Counted from the stretch's first letter, positions 17,761-27,070 are shown. The stretch: DNA of 64,000 bases from Thiomicrospira sp. XS5 (GCF_001507555.1 NZ_LQBO01000001.1:434001-498000); one strand, 5' to 3'. The notes: generated by a model from the sequence alone, not told the origin. Numbers and translations: made by a program.

Positions 17761-18939
17761 ATGCCTCGCCTTGCTTTTTTTGTACTGCTTTTGACTTTGA
17801 TCGCCGCGCAAACCGGCTGTCAGGGCATGAGCAGTGAAACCACGATTTCCGACCCGTCCGGCGATGCCGACGGGTCGTTTGATTGGAATGTGCCCAAAGG
17901 GACGCCTTTACCGGTGGTGCCCGACGATAATCCGGTCACGGAAGAAAAATTCCAACTTGGACGACATCTCTTTTACGATGTGCGTTTGTCGGGCAACGGC
18001 ACGAAATCCTGTTCGTCCTGCCATTTACAGCATTTGGCTTTCAGTGACGGCGTCGCACGTCCAAGTGGTTCCACCGGCCAAATGCATCCGAGAAATTCAC
18101 AGGCGTTAGTGAATGTCACTTATTTTCCAACCTTAAACTGGGCCAATACGGCGACAACACGGCTTGAACTGCAAATTCCGGTGCCTTTGACCGGTGATGA
18201 TCCGATTGAATTGGGTGTCAATGAAACCAACAGTGAAGAAGTGTTGGATCGTTTTCGTCAAGATGAACGTTATCAGCAGCTTTTCGCAGACGCTTATCCA
18301 GACGAAGAAGACCCTTATGACTTCCATAACATCATCTACGCTCTGGCGACCTTTGTACGGGGTTTAAACAGTTTTAACAGCGATTATGACCGTTATCAGC
18401 AAGGCGATTCCAATGCGTTGACGGAATCGGCCAAACGAGGCATGAACTTGTTTAACGGCGAGCGGTTGGAATGTTTTCATTGTCATGAAGGCATTACGTT
18501 CAGTAATGCTTATCGTGATCGTACACAACAAAGGCCCGTGCCGATCGAATTCTTCAATAACGGTTTGTATAACCTGGATGCAAACGGGAGTTATCCCGAA
18601 GGCGGTGAAGGTTTGTTTGATATCACTCAAAAGTGGTCGGATATGGGTAAATTTCGTCCACCAAGCCTGCGAAATGTCGAGTTGACGGCTCCCTATATGC
18701 ACGACGGTTCCAAAGCGACTTTAGAGGAGGTTGTTGCGCATTATGCGGCAGGTGGCACTGTGACGGAATTCGGACCGAATGCCGGAGACGGCCGTTCCAA
18801 TCCCAATAAAGCGTCGGAAATTGTCAGCTTTGATATTACCGAAGCGGAAGTGAACGATTTGGTGAATTTTTTAAAAAGCCTGACCGATCATGACTTCATT
18901 AATAACCCGCGTTTTTCCAACCCGTTTTTAGAAGAATAA
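17761..18939 (+). CDS. mbnH: MbnH-like di-haem cytochrome c peroxidase family enzyme
   Basis: 392 residues. Two haem c motifs are present, CSSCH at 84-88 and CFHCH at 238-242. The surrounding pattern (LGRHLFYDVRLSGNGTKSCSSCH, AFSDG, FRPPSLRNVELTAPYMHDGS, LEEVVAHYAAGG) is that of the MauG/CcpA-like family. The N-terminus ends in a possible lipobox (AAQTGC20). It should act in the periplasm, taking electrons from the Trp of the adjacent MbnP. Gene spacing of 3 bp upstream and 5 bp downstream marks a tight three-gene operon. Confidence 0.9.
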   Translation: MPRLAFFVLLLTLIAAQTGCQGMSSETTISDPSGDADGSFDWNVPKGTPLPVVPDDNPVTEEKFQLGRHLFYDVRLSGNGTKSCSSCHLQHLAFSDGVARPSGSTGQMHPRNSQALVNVTYFPTLNWANTATTRLELQIPVPLTGDDPIELGVNETNSEEVLDRFRQDERYQQLFADAYPDEEDPYDFHNIIYALATFVRGLNSFNSDYDRYQQGDSNALTESAKRGMNLFNGERLECFHCHEGITFSNAYRDRTQQRPVPIEFFNNGLYNLDANGSYPEGGEGLFDITQKWSDMGKFRPPSLRNVELTAPYMHDGSKATLEEVVAHYAAGGTVTEFGPNAGDGRSNPNKASEIVSFDITEAEVNDLVNFLKSLTDHDFINNPRFSNPFLEE

Positions 18940-18944
18940 ATTGT

Positions 18945-20147
18945 ATGCAATATGTTTTATGGATTTGTCTGGCATTGATATGGTCGTTCAATGCGCAGGC
19001 ACATGGTGTGAATTTGGCGCCTCAGGATACCGAATACGCCATTTGGTCATCGGCGAGTTTCACGTGGAACTCTAATGGTGCTGTAGGGAATAATGAATAT
19101 TGGCGTATTCCCGGTTTGATGATGGGCGGCGATGCGACGCCGGCCAAGGAAGGTTTGAATCTGGATGATGCTTTGTTAGGCGGTCACTATGCTTTTAACG
19201 ATAAAGCGAAAGTGACGGCAAAACTTGGCGTTCACAGTGATGATGGCGATCATCATGCGGCTGTGAATCTGGAAAATTTGTTTGTCAGTTATCAAATGGT
19301 CCAGTCGTTTGGTGTCTCCTTAGGGCAGATGGAAGCAAATTTTTCGCCCACGGCATCGTATCATGCCAGTTTGCAACCAATGGCCGAAGCGCCTTTGGTG
19401 GCGGACGCCTTTTGGGGTCGAAGCTTTCACGATGTTGGAGTCAATGCCGTTTGGAAGCCGGTGCCCCAATTGACCATCGGCCTGGAAGCCTGGGACGGTC
19501 AGTCTTTTCCGGCAACACCCGGCGATCAAGGCGGCGCCCAGGATATTTATCTGCAATGGTTACAACATTGGCAAGGTTGGCATTTACAAGCCGGTATCTG
19601 GGGAATGCGAGCCCAGGCTTATCAACGAGGGGATGACCGTTATACAGCGGGGCATTCGCACAGTTCGGACTTTGAAACCTTACCGACCGACGTTCGTTTT
19701 ACCGGCGATACGACGCTAACGGGGTTGTGGCTACAGGTAATGACACCGACTTGGCAGGCCTGGCAGTTTCAATTGTTGGCGGAACTGGTGCATTCTGAAT
19801 CGGATGGTGACATTTTGGATGCGACGCGTCAGGCAGATTACACCAATGACAACTATGGGTATTATGTGATGCCCACTTTGGTATGGGGCAATCATCAATT
19901 CAGTTATCGTTATGAAATGTTGTATTTAAAAAATGACGTGACTGGTGCGGCGGCGGGAATTTTGGCTAAAGAGGCGAATTTGATCAATGATAAAGACCCA
20001 AGCCGGCAAACCGTGCAATGGCGCTGGCAAATGAGTCGAAATTTCGCCTGGCGTTTGGCCTACGTGTATGACGATACACTCCCTGAATCCACCGAGCGGT
20101 ATAGTTTGGGTGTGGTTTGGCAATCATTATTATTCAGTTCGTTATAG
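18945..20147 (+). CDS. Outer-membrane beta-barrel-like protein of the mbnPH operon
   Basis: 400 residues with a cleavable signal peptide (ALIWSFNAQA-HG). Alternating hydrophobic/polar strands, abundant Trp/Tyr and Gly (QDIYLQWLQHWQGWHLQAGIWGMRAQAY) and a C-terminal aromatic strand (YSLGVVWQSLLF) indicate a beta-barrel of the outer membrane. His-rich loops (DDGDHHAAV, AGHSHSS) could bind metal. It is the last gene of the mbnP-mbnH operon and may let copper or the substrate cross the outer membrane; that role is inferred from context only. Confidence 0.7.
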   Translation: MQYVLWICLALIWSFNAQAHGVNLAPQDTEYAIWSSASFTWNSNGAVGNNEYWRIPGLMMGGDATPAKEGLNLDDALLGGHYAFNDKAKVTAKLGVHSDDGDHHAAVNLENLFVSYQMVQSFGVSLGQMEANFSPTASYHASLQPMAEAPLVADAFWGRSFHDVGVNAVWKPVPQLTIGLEAWDGQSFPATPGDQGGAQDIYLQWLQHWQGWHLQAGIWGMRAQAYQRGDDRYTAGHSHSSDFETLPTDVRFTGDTTLTGLWLQVMTPTWQAWQFQLLAELVHSESDGDILDATRQADYTNDNYGYYVMPTLVWGNHQFSYRYEMLYLKNDVTGAAAGILAKEANLINDKDPSRQTVQWRWQMSRNFAWRLAYVYDDTLPESTERYSLGVVWQSLLFSSL

Positions 20148-20175
20148 GGAATCATCTTGATTGAAGGTAAGGCAT

Positions 20176-20207
20176 AAAAAAACCGCTTTAAAAGCGGTTT
20201 TTTTATT
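20176..20207 (+). terminator. Rho-independent terminator of the mbnPH operon
   Basis: Stem AAACCGCTTT / AAAGCGGTTT followed by a T run, 30 bp after the operon's last stop. The mirror A run means it can also work for the convergent PCuAC gene. Confidence 0.85.
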
Positions 20208-20227
20208 TGTTAAATTGACAACAATTT

Positions 20228-21103
20228 TTACATCATCGGATAGATGGACGCCAATTTGTCGAACTGTTCTTTGGTGAGGATTTTCTTCATGTTATCCCGA
20301 CAGTCGATTTTGGTTTCCGCTACCTGACGGCGCAATGCCAAGGTTTTCTCGAACTTTTTCATCAATTCCGCTTTGGATTCACCGGCCAAAGCATCTTGAA
20401 TCAACTCTTTTTCTAAGGTTTGGATTTCATTAAACAGGCGAGACATTTCCTGGCTGTGGGCCTTTGGCCAAGCTTTGATTTGAGTGACTTGTTCGGCACT
20501 TAAACCCAGTTCAGCCGCATTTTTGACGGCAATACCGGTCAGATTCGGCAGCGCCGGATTGGCGTGCATCACCAAACGCATGGCATGGCGGTTCTGGCCG
20601 TTACTCAACATTTTTCCGGACATCATGCCTTGTTTCATGTGGCCTTTTCCACCCATCATCGGTTTCATTAAGGGGCGACCGATGGCATCGATGGTTTTGG
20701 TGGAACCATCGTCAAATGTCAGGTCGATTTTAATGTGTTGGCCCTCTTTTACCGGCTCGGTAAGGTTGATCAGCATGATGTGCAATCCACCGGGTTGCAA
20801 AGCGGTTTTCTGGCCGGCCGGCAAGTCGATTTTCGGCACCTGGCGCATGCGCATCACGCCGTTGTCGTGAATGTGGGTGTGCAGTTCGGTGACCTTGTTG
20901 ATGTAAGCTTTGGCCGAAACCAGAGCATGGTCTTTGGAACCGGTATTGTCTATCACCATAAACGCGGCGGTGGCTGGCGCGCCCGGCGGCACCATCCGAA
21001 CGTAAGGATTTTCGATTTTAATGCTGTCGGCAACACTGGCGGCCCAAGCTTGGGCGTTGAGGCCAAGGCTGATGATTAGGGCGAATAAAACAGAAGGCTT
21101 CAT
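20228..21103 (-). CDS. PCuAC copper chaperone fused to a Spy/CpxP-like domain
   Basis: 291 residues from ATG at 21103, which has AGGAG 6-7 bases upstream; a TTG two codons earlier is less likely. A signal peptide ends AQAWAA. Residues about 25-150 are a PCuAC domain with the copper ligands spread as H-M...M...H-x-M (ELHTHIHDNGVMRMRQV...GGLHIML). A Met-rich linker (MMGGKGHMKQGMMSGKM) leads to a helical C-terminal domain with LTKEQFDKL, as in the periplasmic Spy/CpxP/LTXXQ family. PCuAC delivers Cu(I) to cytochrome oxidase in the periplasm; the extra domain may sense or buffer metal. It converges on the mbnPH operon. Confidence 0.85.
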   Translation of the reverse strand: MKPSVLFALIISLGLNAQAWAASVADSIKIENPYVRMVPPGAPATAAFMVIDNTGSKDHALVSAKAYINKVTELHTHIHDNGVMRMRQVPKIDLPAGQKTALQPGGLHIMLINLTEPVKEGQHIKIDLTFDDGSTKTIDAIGRPLMKPMMGGKGHMKQGMMSGKMLSNGQNRHAMRLVMHANPALPNLTGIAVKNAAELGLSAEQVTQIKAWPKAHSQEMSRLFNEIQTLEKELIQDALAGESKAELMKKFEKTLALRRQVAETKIDCRDNMKKILTKEQFDKLASIYPMM

Positions 21104-21213
21104 GTACAACTCCTATTGCAATGATTAAATGGTGAAAAACCCGCCCGACGGCTACGGCAGGCGTTGGTTGTGTCATTTTATGGGATGTTCGAGTTCGCCA
21201 TTCAGTTTAGCCT

Positions 21214-21228
21214 GTGGCATTTTGTCGC
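21214..21228. promoter_or_regulatory. Candidate RegA/RegR-type box between regA and the PCuAC gene
   Basis: GTGGCATTTTGTCGC agrees at every position with the RegR consensus GNGRCRTTNNGNCGC as I remember it. It is 111-125 bp before the PCuAC ATG and just after the regA stop. It shares TTTGTCGCA with the palindrome in front of mbnP. Confidence 0.5.
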
Positions 21229-21243
21229 ACCAGAAAAATGTGG

Positions 21244-21810
21244 TTATTTATGGACGGGTTTCTTTTGCAATTTCCGTTGCAGTGTGCGGCGGTGCATGTT
21301 GAGGGCGCGGGCGGTGGCGGAAATATTGCCGTCGTGTTCCATCAAGGTGCGTTGAATGTGTTCCCATTCGATGCGTTTGGGTGACATGGTGTCGTAATGG
21401 GCCGATGGCACGGGCTCGGCTTCCACTTCCACTTCGGTTTCCGTTTCGTCGCTGTCCAGTTCGAGCGATTTGAGAATATCGGCGAGCGAGGCCGGTTTGC
21501 ACAAATAATCGCAGGCCCCGTGTTTCATGGCTTCCACCGTGGTAGCGATGCTGGCGTAGCCGGTCAGAATCACCACCCGGCATTCCGGTTGCCGATCGAT
21601 AAGATACGCCAGCAATTTTAAACCGCTGTCGCCTTGCAGGTTCAGGTCGAGAATCGCGCGTGAGAAGCGCATGGTGTCGATTAAATCTTGAGCCTTACTC
21701 ACGGTATCGGCGGCATGGATTTGATGGCCTTGGCGCTGCATCATGCGTGTCAGCGTCGTTAAGAAGGCGCTGTCGTCGTCCACAATCAAAATATCGGTCA
21801 AATCATTCAT
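21244..21810 (-). CDS. regA: RegA/ActR/PrrA-family response regulator
   Basis: 188 residues from ATG at 21810. The receiver domain has D11/D12, phospho-acceptor D55, T83 and K105. A short acidic linker (ETETEVEVEAE) replaces the family's proline hinge. The C-terminal Fis-type helix-turn-helix, DGNISATARALNMHRRTLQRKL, is the RegA signature. It activates or represses redox-dependent respiratory genes. Its start overlaps the kinase gene by 8 bp. Candidate target boxes lie before the PCuAC gene and mbnP. Confidence 0.93.
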   Translation of the reverse strand: MNDLTDILIVDDDSAFLTTLTRMMQRQGHQIHAADTVSKAQDLIDTMRFSRAILDLNLQGDSGLKLLAYLIDRQPECRVVILTGYASIATTVEAMKHGACDYLCKPASLADILKSLELDSDETETEVEVEAEPVPSAHYDTMSPKRIEWEHIQRTLMEHDGNISATARALNMHRRTLQRKLQKKPVHK

Positions 21811-23077
21811 GAGTGGGAACCTCCATGACGCTTTTGGGGAGTCGGATTTCCGCACGGGTCTCGTTTTTGGCGCTTTCGAAATGCAGTTCCCCTTGATAAC
21901 GTTCAACAATCATTTGGGTCAGATATAGGCCAATCCCTTCACCATCACATTGTTCAAGTGGCTGTTTTCCGAGCTGTGCACATTCAACATTACGAATTCC
22001 TTCGCCGTGGTCAATGACTTGGAAAATGAAACCATCGTCATTTAATTCACACTGTAACGCGACGTAATCCGGGCTGTAACGGGCGGCGTTTTCCAAAAGG
22101 TTCAACACCGCCAGAGACAGACTGTTGTCGATGTGCAGAGTGATCGGCGTGTTGGGCAGGGTGGTTGGCAATTCGTGCATCGGGTGCAGGAGGGTAAATT
22201 CTTCTTTCACCTCGGCGATAAAATCGGACAAGGCACATGAAAAACGCCCAGGCCTGACCGATCGGTCGGCTTTTCGGCGGATATTGCTCAGTGCTTTTTG
22301 ACAGACACTGAGTTGATTGGCCATGATGTCGAGGTCTTGTCGTGCCTGTGGTGACAGGCAGATTTGTCGTAAACTGCTTTCAATCAAGGATAGGGTGTTT
22401 AATGGTGTGCCGAGGCGGTGGGCGGATGAGGCCGCAAACGTTGCCAATGCCAACAGGTATTCGTGTTGCAGGGCTTGTTTCTGGTTTTTCAACAAATCCT
22501 GTTGCTGGGCGTCCAGTTTTTGGCGCAACGGGAAGACAATCATCATTACCAGCACCGAAATGCCGAGAAAAACCGCGGCCGAACCGCTCAAATGCCAGTC
22601 GAAGAAAGCATTGAGGCTGGGAATTTTCATGCTCATAATCGGTACATAAAAGCGATTGAGCAGGAAATAGATGGCGGTGGCCAGCAGAATCAGAATGAAA
22701 GCGGGTTGGCGCGAGAAGATGACCAAGCCGATGGCGATGGGAGCGATTAAAATGTGGATCAGTGGATTGATGGCCCCGCCGCTGTCGTACAAATAACCGC
22801 TCAGCACCATCAAGGAAAACACAAACAACGCCAATACCTGGCCTTGGGACAGGCTTTTGAACCGCGGTAAGATGAGATACAGCAAAAAGGTACCGATCAG
22901 TTGCAGCGGCAGCCACAACAGGTACATGCGGTCGGGCAAATGGATGTGATAGACCCAATGAAACCAGGATAGCGCCAGCACCAGCACACAGGACAGGAAC
23001 AGCATGTAATGGGCGAAAAATTGCAGTTGGTGGGCTTGCATCGGCGTGCGCCACCAGCCGGGCAGTGAAATCGACAT
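21803..23077 (-). CDS. regB: RegB/PrrB-family redox-sensing histidine kinase
   Basis: 424 residues from ATG at 23077; 23119 is an alternative adding 14 residues, and neither has a good ribosome-binding site. Six membrane helices precede the kinase core. The quinone-site motif GGAINP (100-105) corresponds to RegB GGxxNPF. The H-box is AASSAHRLGTPLNTL with H220, and C259 in LSVCQKALSNI is a candidate for the redox cysteine. The ATP-binding N-box is LNLLENAARYSPD. The kinase is expected to signal the respiratory redox state to the coupled RegA. Confidence 0.92.
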   Translation of the reverse strand: MSISLPGWWRTPMQAHQLQFFAHYMLFLSCVLVLALSWFHWVYHIHLPDRMYLLWLPLQLIGTFLLYLILPRFKSLSQGQVLALFVFSLMVLSGYLYDSGGAINPLIHILIAPIAIGLVIFSRQPAFILILLATAIYFLLNRFYVPIMSMKIPSLNAFFDWHLSGSAAVFLGISVLVMMIVFPLRQKLDAQQQDLLKNQKQALQHEYLLALATFAASSAHRLGTPLNTLSLIESSLRQICLSPQARQDLDIMANQLSVCQKALSNIRRKADRSVRPGRFSCALSDFIAEVKEEFTLLHPMHELPTTLPNTPITLHIDNSLSLAVLNLLENAARYSPDYVALQCELNDDGFIFQVIDHGEGIRNVECAQLGKQPLEQCDGEGIGLYLTQMIVERYQGELHFESAKNETRAEIRLPKSVMEVPTHE

Positions 23078-23539
23078 GGTTTTCAATCGGGTGTTCTTAG
23101 AATAGGCTATTGTAGCCATTGCCCCGAATGCGAGCCTGAGGGGAGTTTGACAAAACCCTTAAGAAATAATGGAAAAGCGGATAAGCTGCTGACTAGTATG
23201 GCAGAAGATGAAAATGAGAGCCTGGCCAATAGGATGGCATTTACGAATTTGCTTAGCCCTAAAGCCTGTTGCATAACGGGTACCTGTTTTTGGCACAATC
23301 GTTTCGGGTTTTGTTCGTCATGCAGCCGATTTGGCTTAACGGTTGGTTCCGGTTATAAATGGCTTCTGGCGATTGATAACCAGAATTGAATGGGCAAGCC
23401 GGATGGGCACCTTTATAATGCGGCAGGTTTTGGAGGCGAACAGCACTGGGTGAAAAGATTGCAATCGGTTGCTGACTTGTGTCAAATGAAACTCTCTTAG
23501 AGTCAAAATGCCGAATCAATGAATGCCAAAGGATGAAGA
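23078..23539. other. Gene-free divergent region regB-lplT
   Basis: No gene is supported in these 460 bp; the short ORFs lack ribosome-binding sites and composition signals. It should hold the divergent promoters for regB and lplT. The only clear element is TATAAT at 23414-23419 on the plus strand, 121 bp before lplT, without a convincing -35. No RegA-type box was noticed here. Confidence 0.5.
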
Positions 23540-24829
23540 GTGAATAACGGATTTTTTCTGACAAGACGGTTTTTTCCGCTGTTTTGGGTGCAGTTTTTGG
23601 GCGCCTTTAACGACAATCTGTTCAAAAACGCTTTGGTGATGCTGATTACCTTTCGCCTGGCGGAAAGTCCGGAGCAAGCCGGGTTATTGATTACGCTGGC
23701 CGCCGGGATTTTCATTCTGCCGTTTTTCCTGTTTTCGGCGTTTGCCGGTCAGTTGGCGGATAAATACGAGAAGACCGCGTTGATTCGAAAAATCAAATTG
23801 GCGGAAATTCTCATAATGCTGTTCGGTGCCATGGCTTTGATGACTCAGAGCGTCGAGCTATTGTTTGCGGTGCTGTTTTTGATGGGGGTGCAGTCGGCGT
23901 TTTTCGGGCCGATCAAATACGCCGTCTTACCGGAGCATTTGGCCGATCAGGAATTGTTGGACGGTAATGGTTGGTTCAGCGCCTCCACGTTTGTGGCGAT
24001 TCTGTTGGGGACGATTGCCGGCGGTTGGGTGGTATTGACCGACGGTGGGGAAACCGGCATGGCGGCGGCCATTTTGGTGGTGGCGGTGTTGGGCTATGTT
24101 GCCAGCCGCTTTGTGCCGGTCAGTGCGGCGGGAGACGCATCCTTGACGGTGCAATGGAATCTGTGGCGTAACACCCGTCAGGAAATGGCGTTGCGCCATG
24201 ATTTCCCGCAAGCGTTTTTCGCGGTGTTGGCGATTTCGTGGTTTTGGTTTCTGGGCGCCACCTATTTAAGTCAGATTCCGGTGCTGGTGGCCGACCAGCT
24301 TGGCGGGGATGACAAAGTGGTTTTATTGTTTCTGACGGTGTTTTCCGTCGGAATTGCGCTGGGTGCTTGGTTGGCGGGGCGCTACCAAAAACCGGTGCGC
24401 AGTCTGACCAATGTGCGTTGGTTAGTGTGGCTGCTGATGGCGATTTCAGTGGCGATTCTGATTGGAAATCTCGCCATGAATCAGGTGGTGTTGGCGGATG
24501 ACCTTGTCGGTATTTCGATGTTTTTGACCCAATGGCCGTCGGTGGTGGTGTTAGTGACCATGCTGCTGATCGCGACTTTCGGCGGTTTGTTTACGGTGCC
24601 GCTTTACACGCTACTGCAAGTGAAGACGCCGCATCATTTCCGTTCGCGAATGGTGGCGGTCAATAACATCACCAATGCGTTGTTGATGGTGGTGTCGTCC
24701 GTCTTCATTATGGCGTTGTACGCATTTGAATTCGATTTGACGCAAATTTTATACAGTGTGGCGCTGTTAAATTTATTGGTGGCCTTCTGGTATCTGAAAC
24801 GCGGACGTGTGTTGACACAACCTTCGTAA
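23540..24829 (+). CDS. lplT: LplT-like lysophospholipid transporter (MFS)
   Basis: 429 residues with about 12 membrane helices. It opens RRFFPLFWVQFLGAFNDNLFKNALVMLI, the signature of the LplT subgroup, with FFGPIKYAVLPEHL further on. It begins with GTG at 23540 preceded by AAGGA. The gene lies 49 bp before aas on the same strand, the arrangement known from Escherichia coli, where LplT flips lysophosphatidylethanolamine into the cytoplasm for re-acylation by Aas. That pairing makes the substrate assignment fairly safe. Confidence 0.88.
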   Translation: MNNGFFLTRRFFPLFWVQFLGAFNDNLFKNALVMLITFRLAESPEQAGLLITLAAGIFILPFFLFSAFAGQLADKYEKTALIRKIKLAEILIMLFGAMALMTQSVELLFAVLFLMGVQSAFFGPIKYAVLPEHLADQELLDGNGWFSASTFVAILLGTIAGGWVVLTDGGETGMAAAILVVAVLGYVASRFVPVSAAGDASLTVQWNLWRNTRQEMALRHDFPQAFFAVLAISWFWFLGATYLSQIPVLVADQLGGDDKVVLLFLTVFSVGIALGAWLAGRYQKPVRSLTNVRWLVWLLMAISVAILIGNLAMNQVVLADDLVGISMFLTQWPSVVVLVTMLLIATFGGLFTVPLYTLLQVKTPHHFRSRMVAVNNITNALLMVVSSVFIMALYAFEFDLTQILYSVALLNLLVAFWYLKRGRVLTQPS

Positions 24830-24878
24830 GCCGGGCGGACCGGTCGATTTTGTTCATCTTAAAAAAAGGAAAACAATA

Positions 24879-27035
24879 ATGGTGAGCCTGACTATCAAGT
24901 TGTTATTAAAACTCTTTTACCGGGTGGAAATCACCGGGTTGGAGCACTACCATCGGTTGGACCAATCCGGCGAACCGATGTTGATTGTCGCCAACCATAC
25001 CTCGCTGTTGGACGGTGTGCTCATCAGTACCTATCTGCCGGGTGACACCGCTTTTATGATCGACGAAACCCATACCCGAAAATGGTATGAACGGTTTTTG
25101 CTGAGCTTTGTCGACCACTTTAAAGTCGAATTCCATAACCCTTATGCCACCAAGAAAGTCATTCAAGAGTTGAAGAATGGCAAGCACTGCATGATTTTTC
25201 CGGAAGGGCGCATCACTACCACCGGCAGTTTGATGAAAATCTACGAAGGCACGGGTCTGGTGGCGCATAAAGCCAAGGCGAAGATTCTGCCGATTTACAT
25301 TCAAGGGGCCCAAAAAACCCATTTCTCCTATTTGGACGGCATGAAGATGGCGTATATGAAACGCCAGTGGTTTCCGAAAATTACTTTAAAGGTCTTGCCA
25401 CCGGAAACCATTGAATTGCCAGCCGGTTTCAAAGGGCGTCAAAAACACCAATTTTTCAAAAATCGTGTTTTCACGCTGATGCGTGATAATCAGTTCCACG
25501 CCAATTACACGCCCAAATCCTTGTATCGAGCCTTGGTGGACTCGGCGCGGGAATACTCCGCGTCGGATATTTGCGTTGAAGACATCAACGAGGTGGCCTT
25601 GTCGCGTAAAAAACTGCTGTTGGCGTCGCGTATTCTGGGTAAAAAATTGCACCGGCTGTTGAAGGACGAAAAACGGGTGGCGGTGTTATTGCCGAATGTC
25701 AGCGGTATGCCGACCACCTTTTTCGCCCTGCAGGCTTACGGTTATGTCCCGGCCATGTTGAACTTCACCGCCGGCTTGGGGCCGATGAAATCGGCCTGTG
25801 AAACGGCGGAAATTCAAACCGTGCTGACATCGCGCAAATTTGTGGACGCCTACGAGCTCCATGCCACGGTAGACGCCTTGTCCGAACAGGTACGCTTCCT
25901 GTATCTGGAAGACATTCGCGCCACGGTGGGGCTGATCGATAAATTGGCCGCTTTGTTGGGCCGTGCCTCGGCGGTGCCGGGGTATCATCAGCCCGCGGAT
26001 GAAGAAGGGGCCGTGTTGTTTACTTCCGGTTCGGAAGGCGCGCCGAAAGGCGTGGTGTTATCGCATAATAACCTTTACAGCAATGTCGAGCAGATTTCCG
26101 CCATGCTGACCTTGTTGCCGGGTGAGCAGTTGTTCAATGCCCTGCCGACTTTTCACAGCTTTGGCCTGACGGCCGGGTTGCTGTGGCCGTTGTTGAAAGG
26201 CGGCAAGGTGTTTTTGTATCCGTCGCCGCTGCATTATGGCGTGATTCCAGAATACGTTTACAACCTCAATGTGAAGATTCTGTTCGGTTCCGATACTTTT
26301 TTCAGTGGGTACGCTAAAAAAGCCGATCCGTACGACTTTTACAGTGTGCGTTATTTGGTGGCGGGCGCGGAGAAATTGCGCCCGGAAACCCGTCGCCTGT
26401 ATGCCGACGAATTCCTGACGCCGATTTTGGAAGGCTATGGTGTGACCGAAACCTCGCCGGTCTTGGCGGTGAACATCCCGCTCAGTTTCAAAAACGGCAC
26501 CGTCGGGCAACTGGTGCCGGGCGTGGATTATCGGTTGCGCAAAATCGACGGTATTCAAGAAGGCGGCAGCCTGACGGTGAAAGGGCCGAATATCATGATG
26601 GGGTATTTGATGCCGGATCAACCGGGTGTGCTGCAGCCGCCGAAAGACGGTTGGCATGATACCGGTGATGTGGTGGAAGTGGATGAGGACGGCTTTATCA
26701 GCATTAAAGGGCGTGCCAAACGCTTTGCTAAAATTGGCGGGGAAATGATTTCATTGGCGGCCGTGGAAAGCTACATTAATAAAGCCAGCCCGGAAGGTCA
26801 TCACGTGGTGGTGGCGGTGGCCGATGAACGCAAAGGCGAACAGTTGCTTTTGGTCACCAACGACGAATCCCTGAGCCGTCATACGGTTAAAGAAGCCGCC
26901 AAAGCGGCTCAGGTGTCGGAAATCATGGTGCCAAGAACCGTGATTCTGGTCGAGGAAATGCCCGTACTCGGCACCGGTAAAACCGATTATCCGGCGGTGC
27001 AGAAAATCGCCGACGGTCACTTCAAACGTGATTAA
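24879..27035 (+). CDS. aas: Bifunctional acyl-ACP synthetase / lysophospholipid acyltransferase
   Basis: 718 residues. The N-terminal PlsC domain has the catalytic HX4D (NHTSLLD, about residues 39-45) and FPEGRITTTG. The C-terminal AMP-binding domain has the P-loop TSGSEGAPKGVVLSH, then YGVTETSP and GWHDTGDVVEVDEDG. Together they activate a fatty acid on ACP and transfer it to a lysophospholipid at the inner face of the membrane. AAGGA precedes the ATG. A CCAGGCCTGG copy lies 4 bp after the stop. Confidence 0.95.
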   Translation: MVSLTIKLLLKLFYRVEITGLEHYHRLDQSGEPMLIVANHTSLLDGVLISTYLPGDTAFMIDETHTRKWYERFLLSFVDHFKVEFHNPYATKKVIQELKNGKHCMIFPEGRITTTGSLMKIYEGTGLVAHKAKAKILPIYIQGAQKTHFSYLDGMKMAYMKRQWFPKITLKVLPPETIELPAGFKGRQKHQFFKNRVFTLMRDNQFHANYTPKSLYRALVDSAREYSASDICVEDINEVALSRKKLLLASRILGKKLHRLLKDEKRVAVLLPNVSGMPTTFFALQAYGYVPAMLNFTAGLGPMKSACETAEIQTVLTSRKFVDAYELHATVDALSEQVRFLYLEDIRATVGLIDKLAALLGRASAVPGYHQPADEEGAVLFTSGSEGAPKGVVLSHNNLYSNVEQISAMLTLLPGEQLFNALPTFHSFGLTAGLLWPLLKGGKVFLYPSPLHYGVIPEYVYNLNVKILFGSDTFFSGYAKKADPYDFYSVRYLVAGAEKLRPETRRLYADEFLTPILEGYGVTETSPVLAVNIPLSFKNGTVGQLVPGVDYRLRKIDGIQEGGSLTVKGPNIMMGYLMPDQPGVLQPPKDGWHDTGDVVEVDEDGFISIKGRAKRFAKIGGEMISLAAVESYINKASPEGHHVVVAVADERKGEQLLLVTNDESLSRHTVKEAAKAAQVSEIMVPRTVILVEEMPVLGTGKTDYPAVQKIADGHFKRD

Positions 27036-27038
27036 TCG

Positions 27039-27048
27039 CCAGGCCTGG
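27039..27048. repeat. Intergenic CCAGGCCTGG copy after aas
   Basis: The core lies 3 bases beyond the aas stop, without the T-tract seen at other copies. It is not an obvious terminator. Confidence 0.5.
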
Positions 27049-27070
27049 GTCGGGCAGGGTCAACCGGCCC

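Noticed and set aside
22380-23054. Second minus-strand ORF of 224 codons over regB
   Set aside because: Out of frame with the RegB motifs and composed of Arg/His/Pro-rich shadow sequence.
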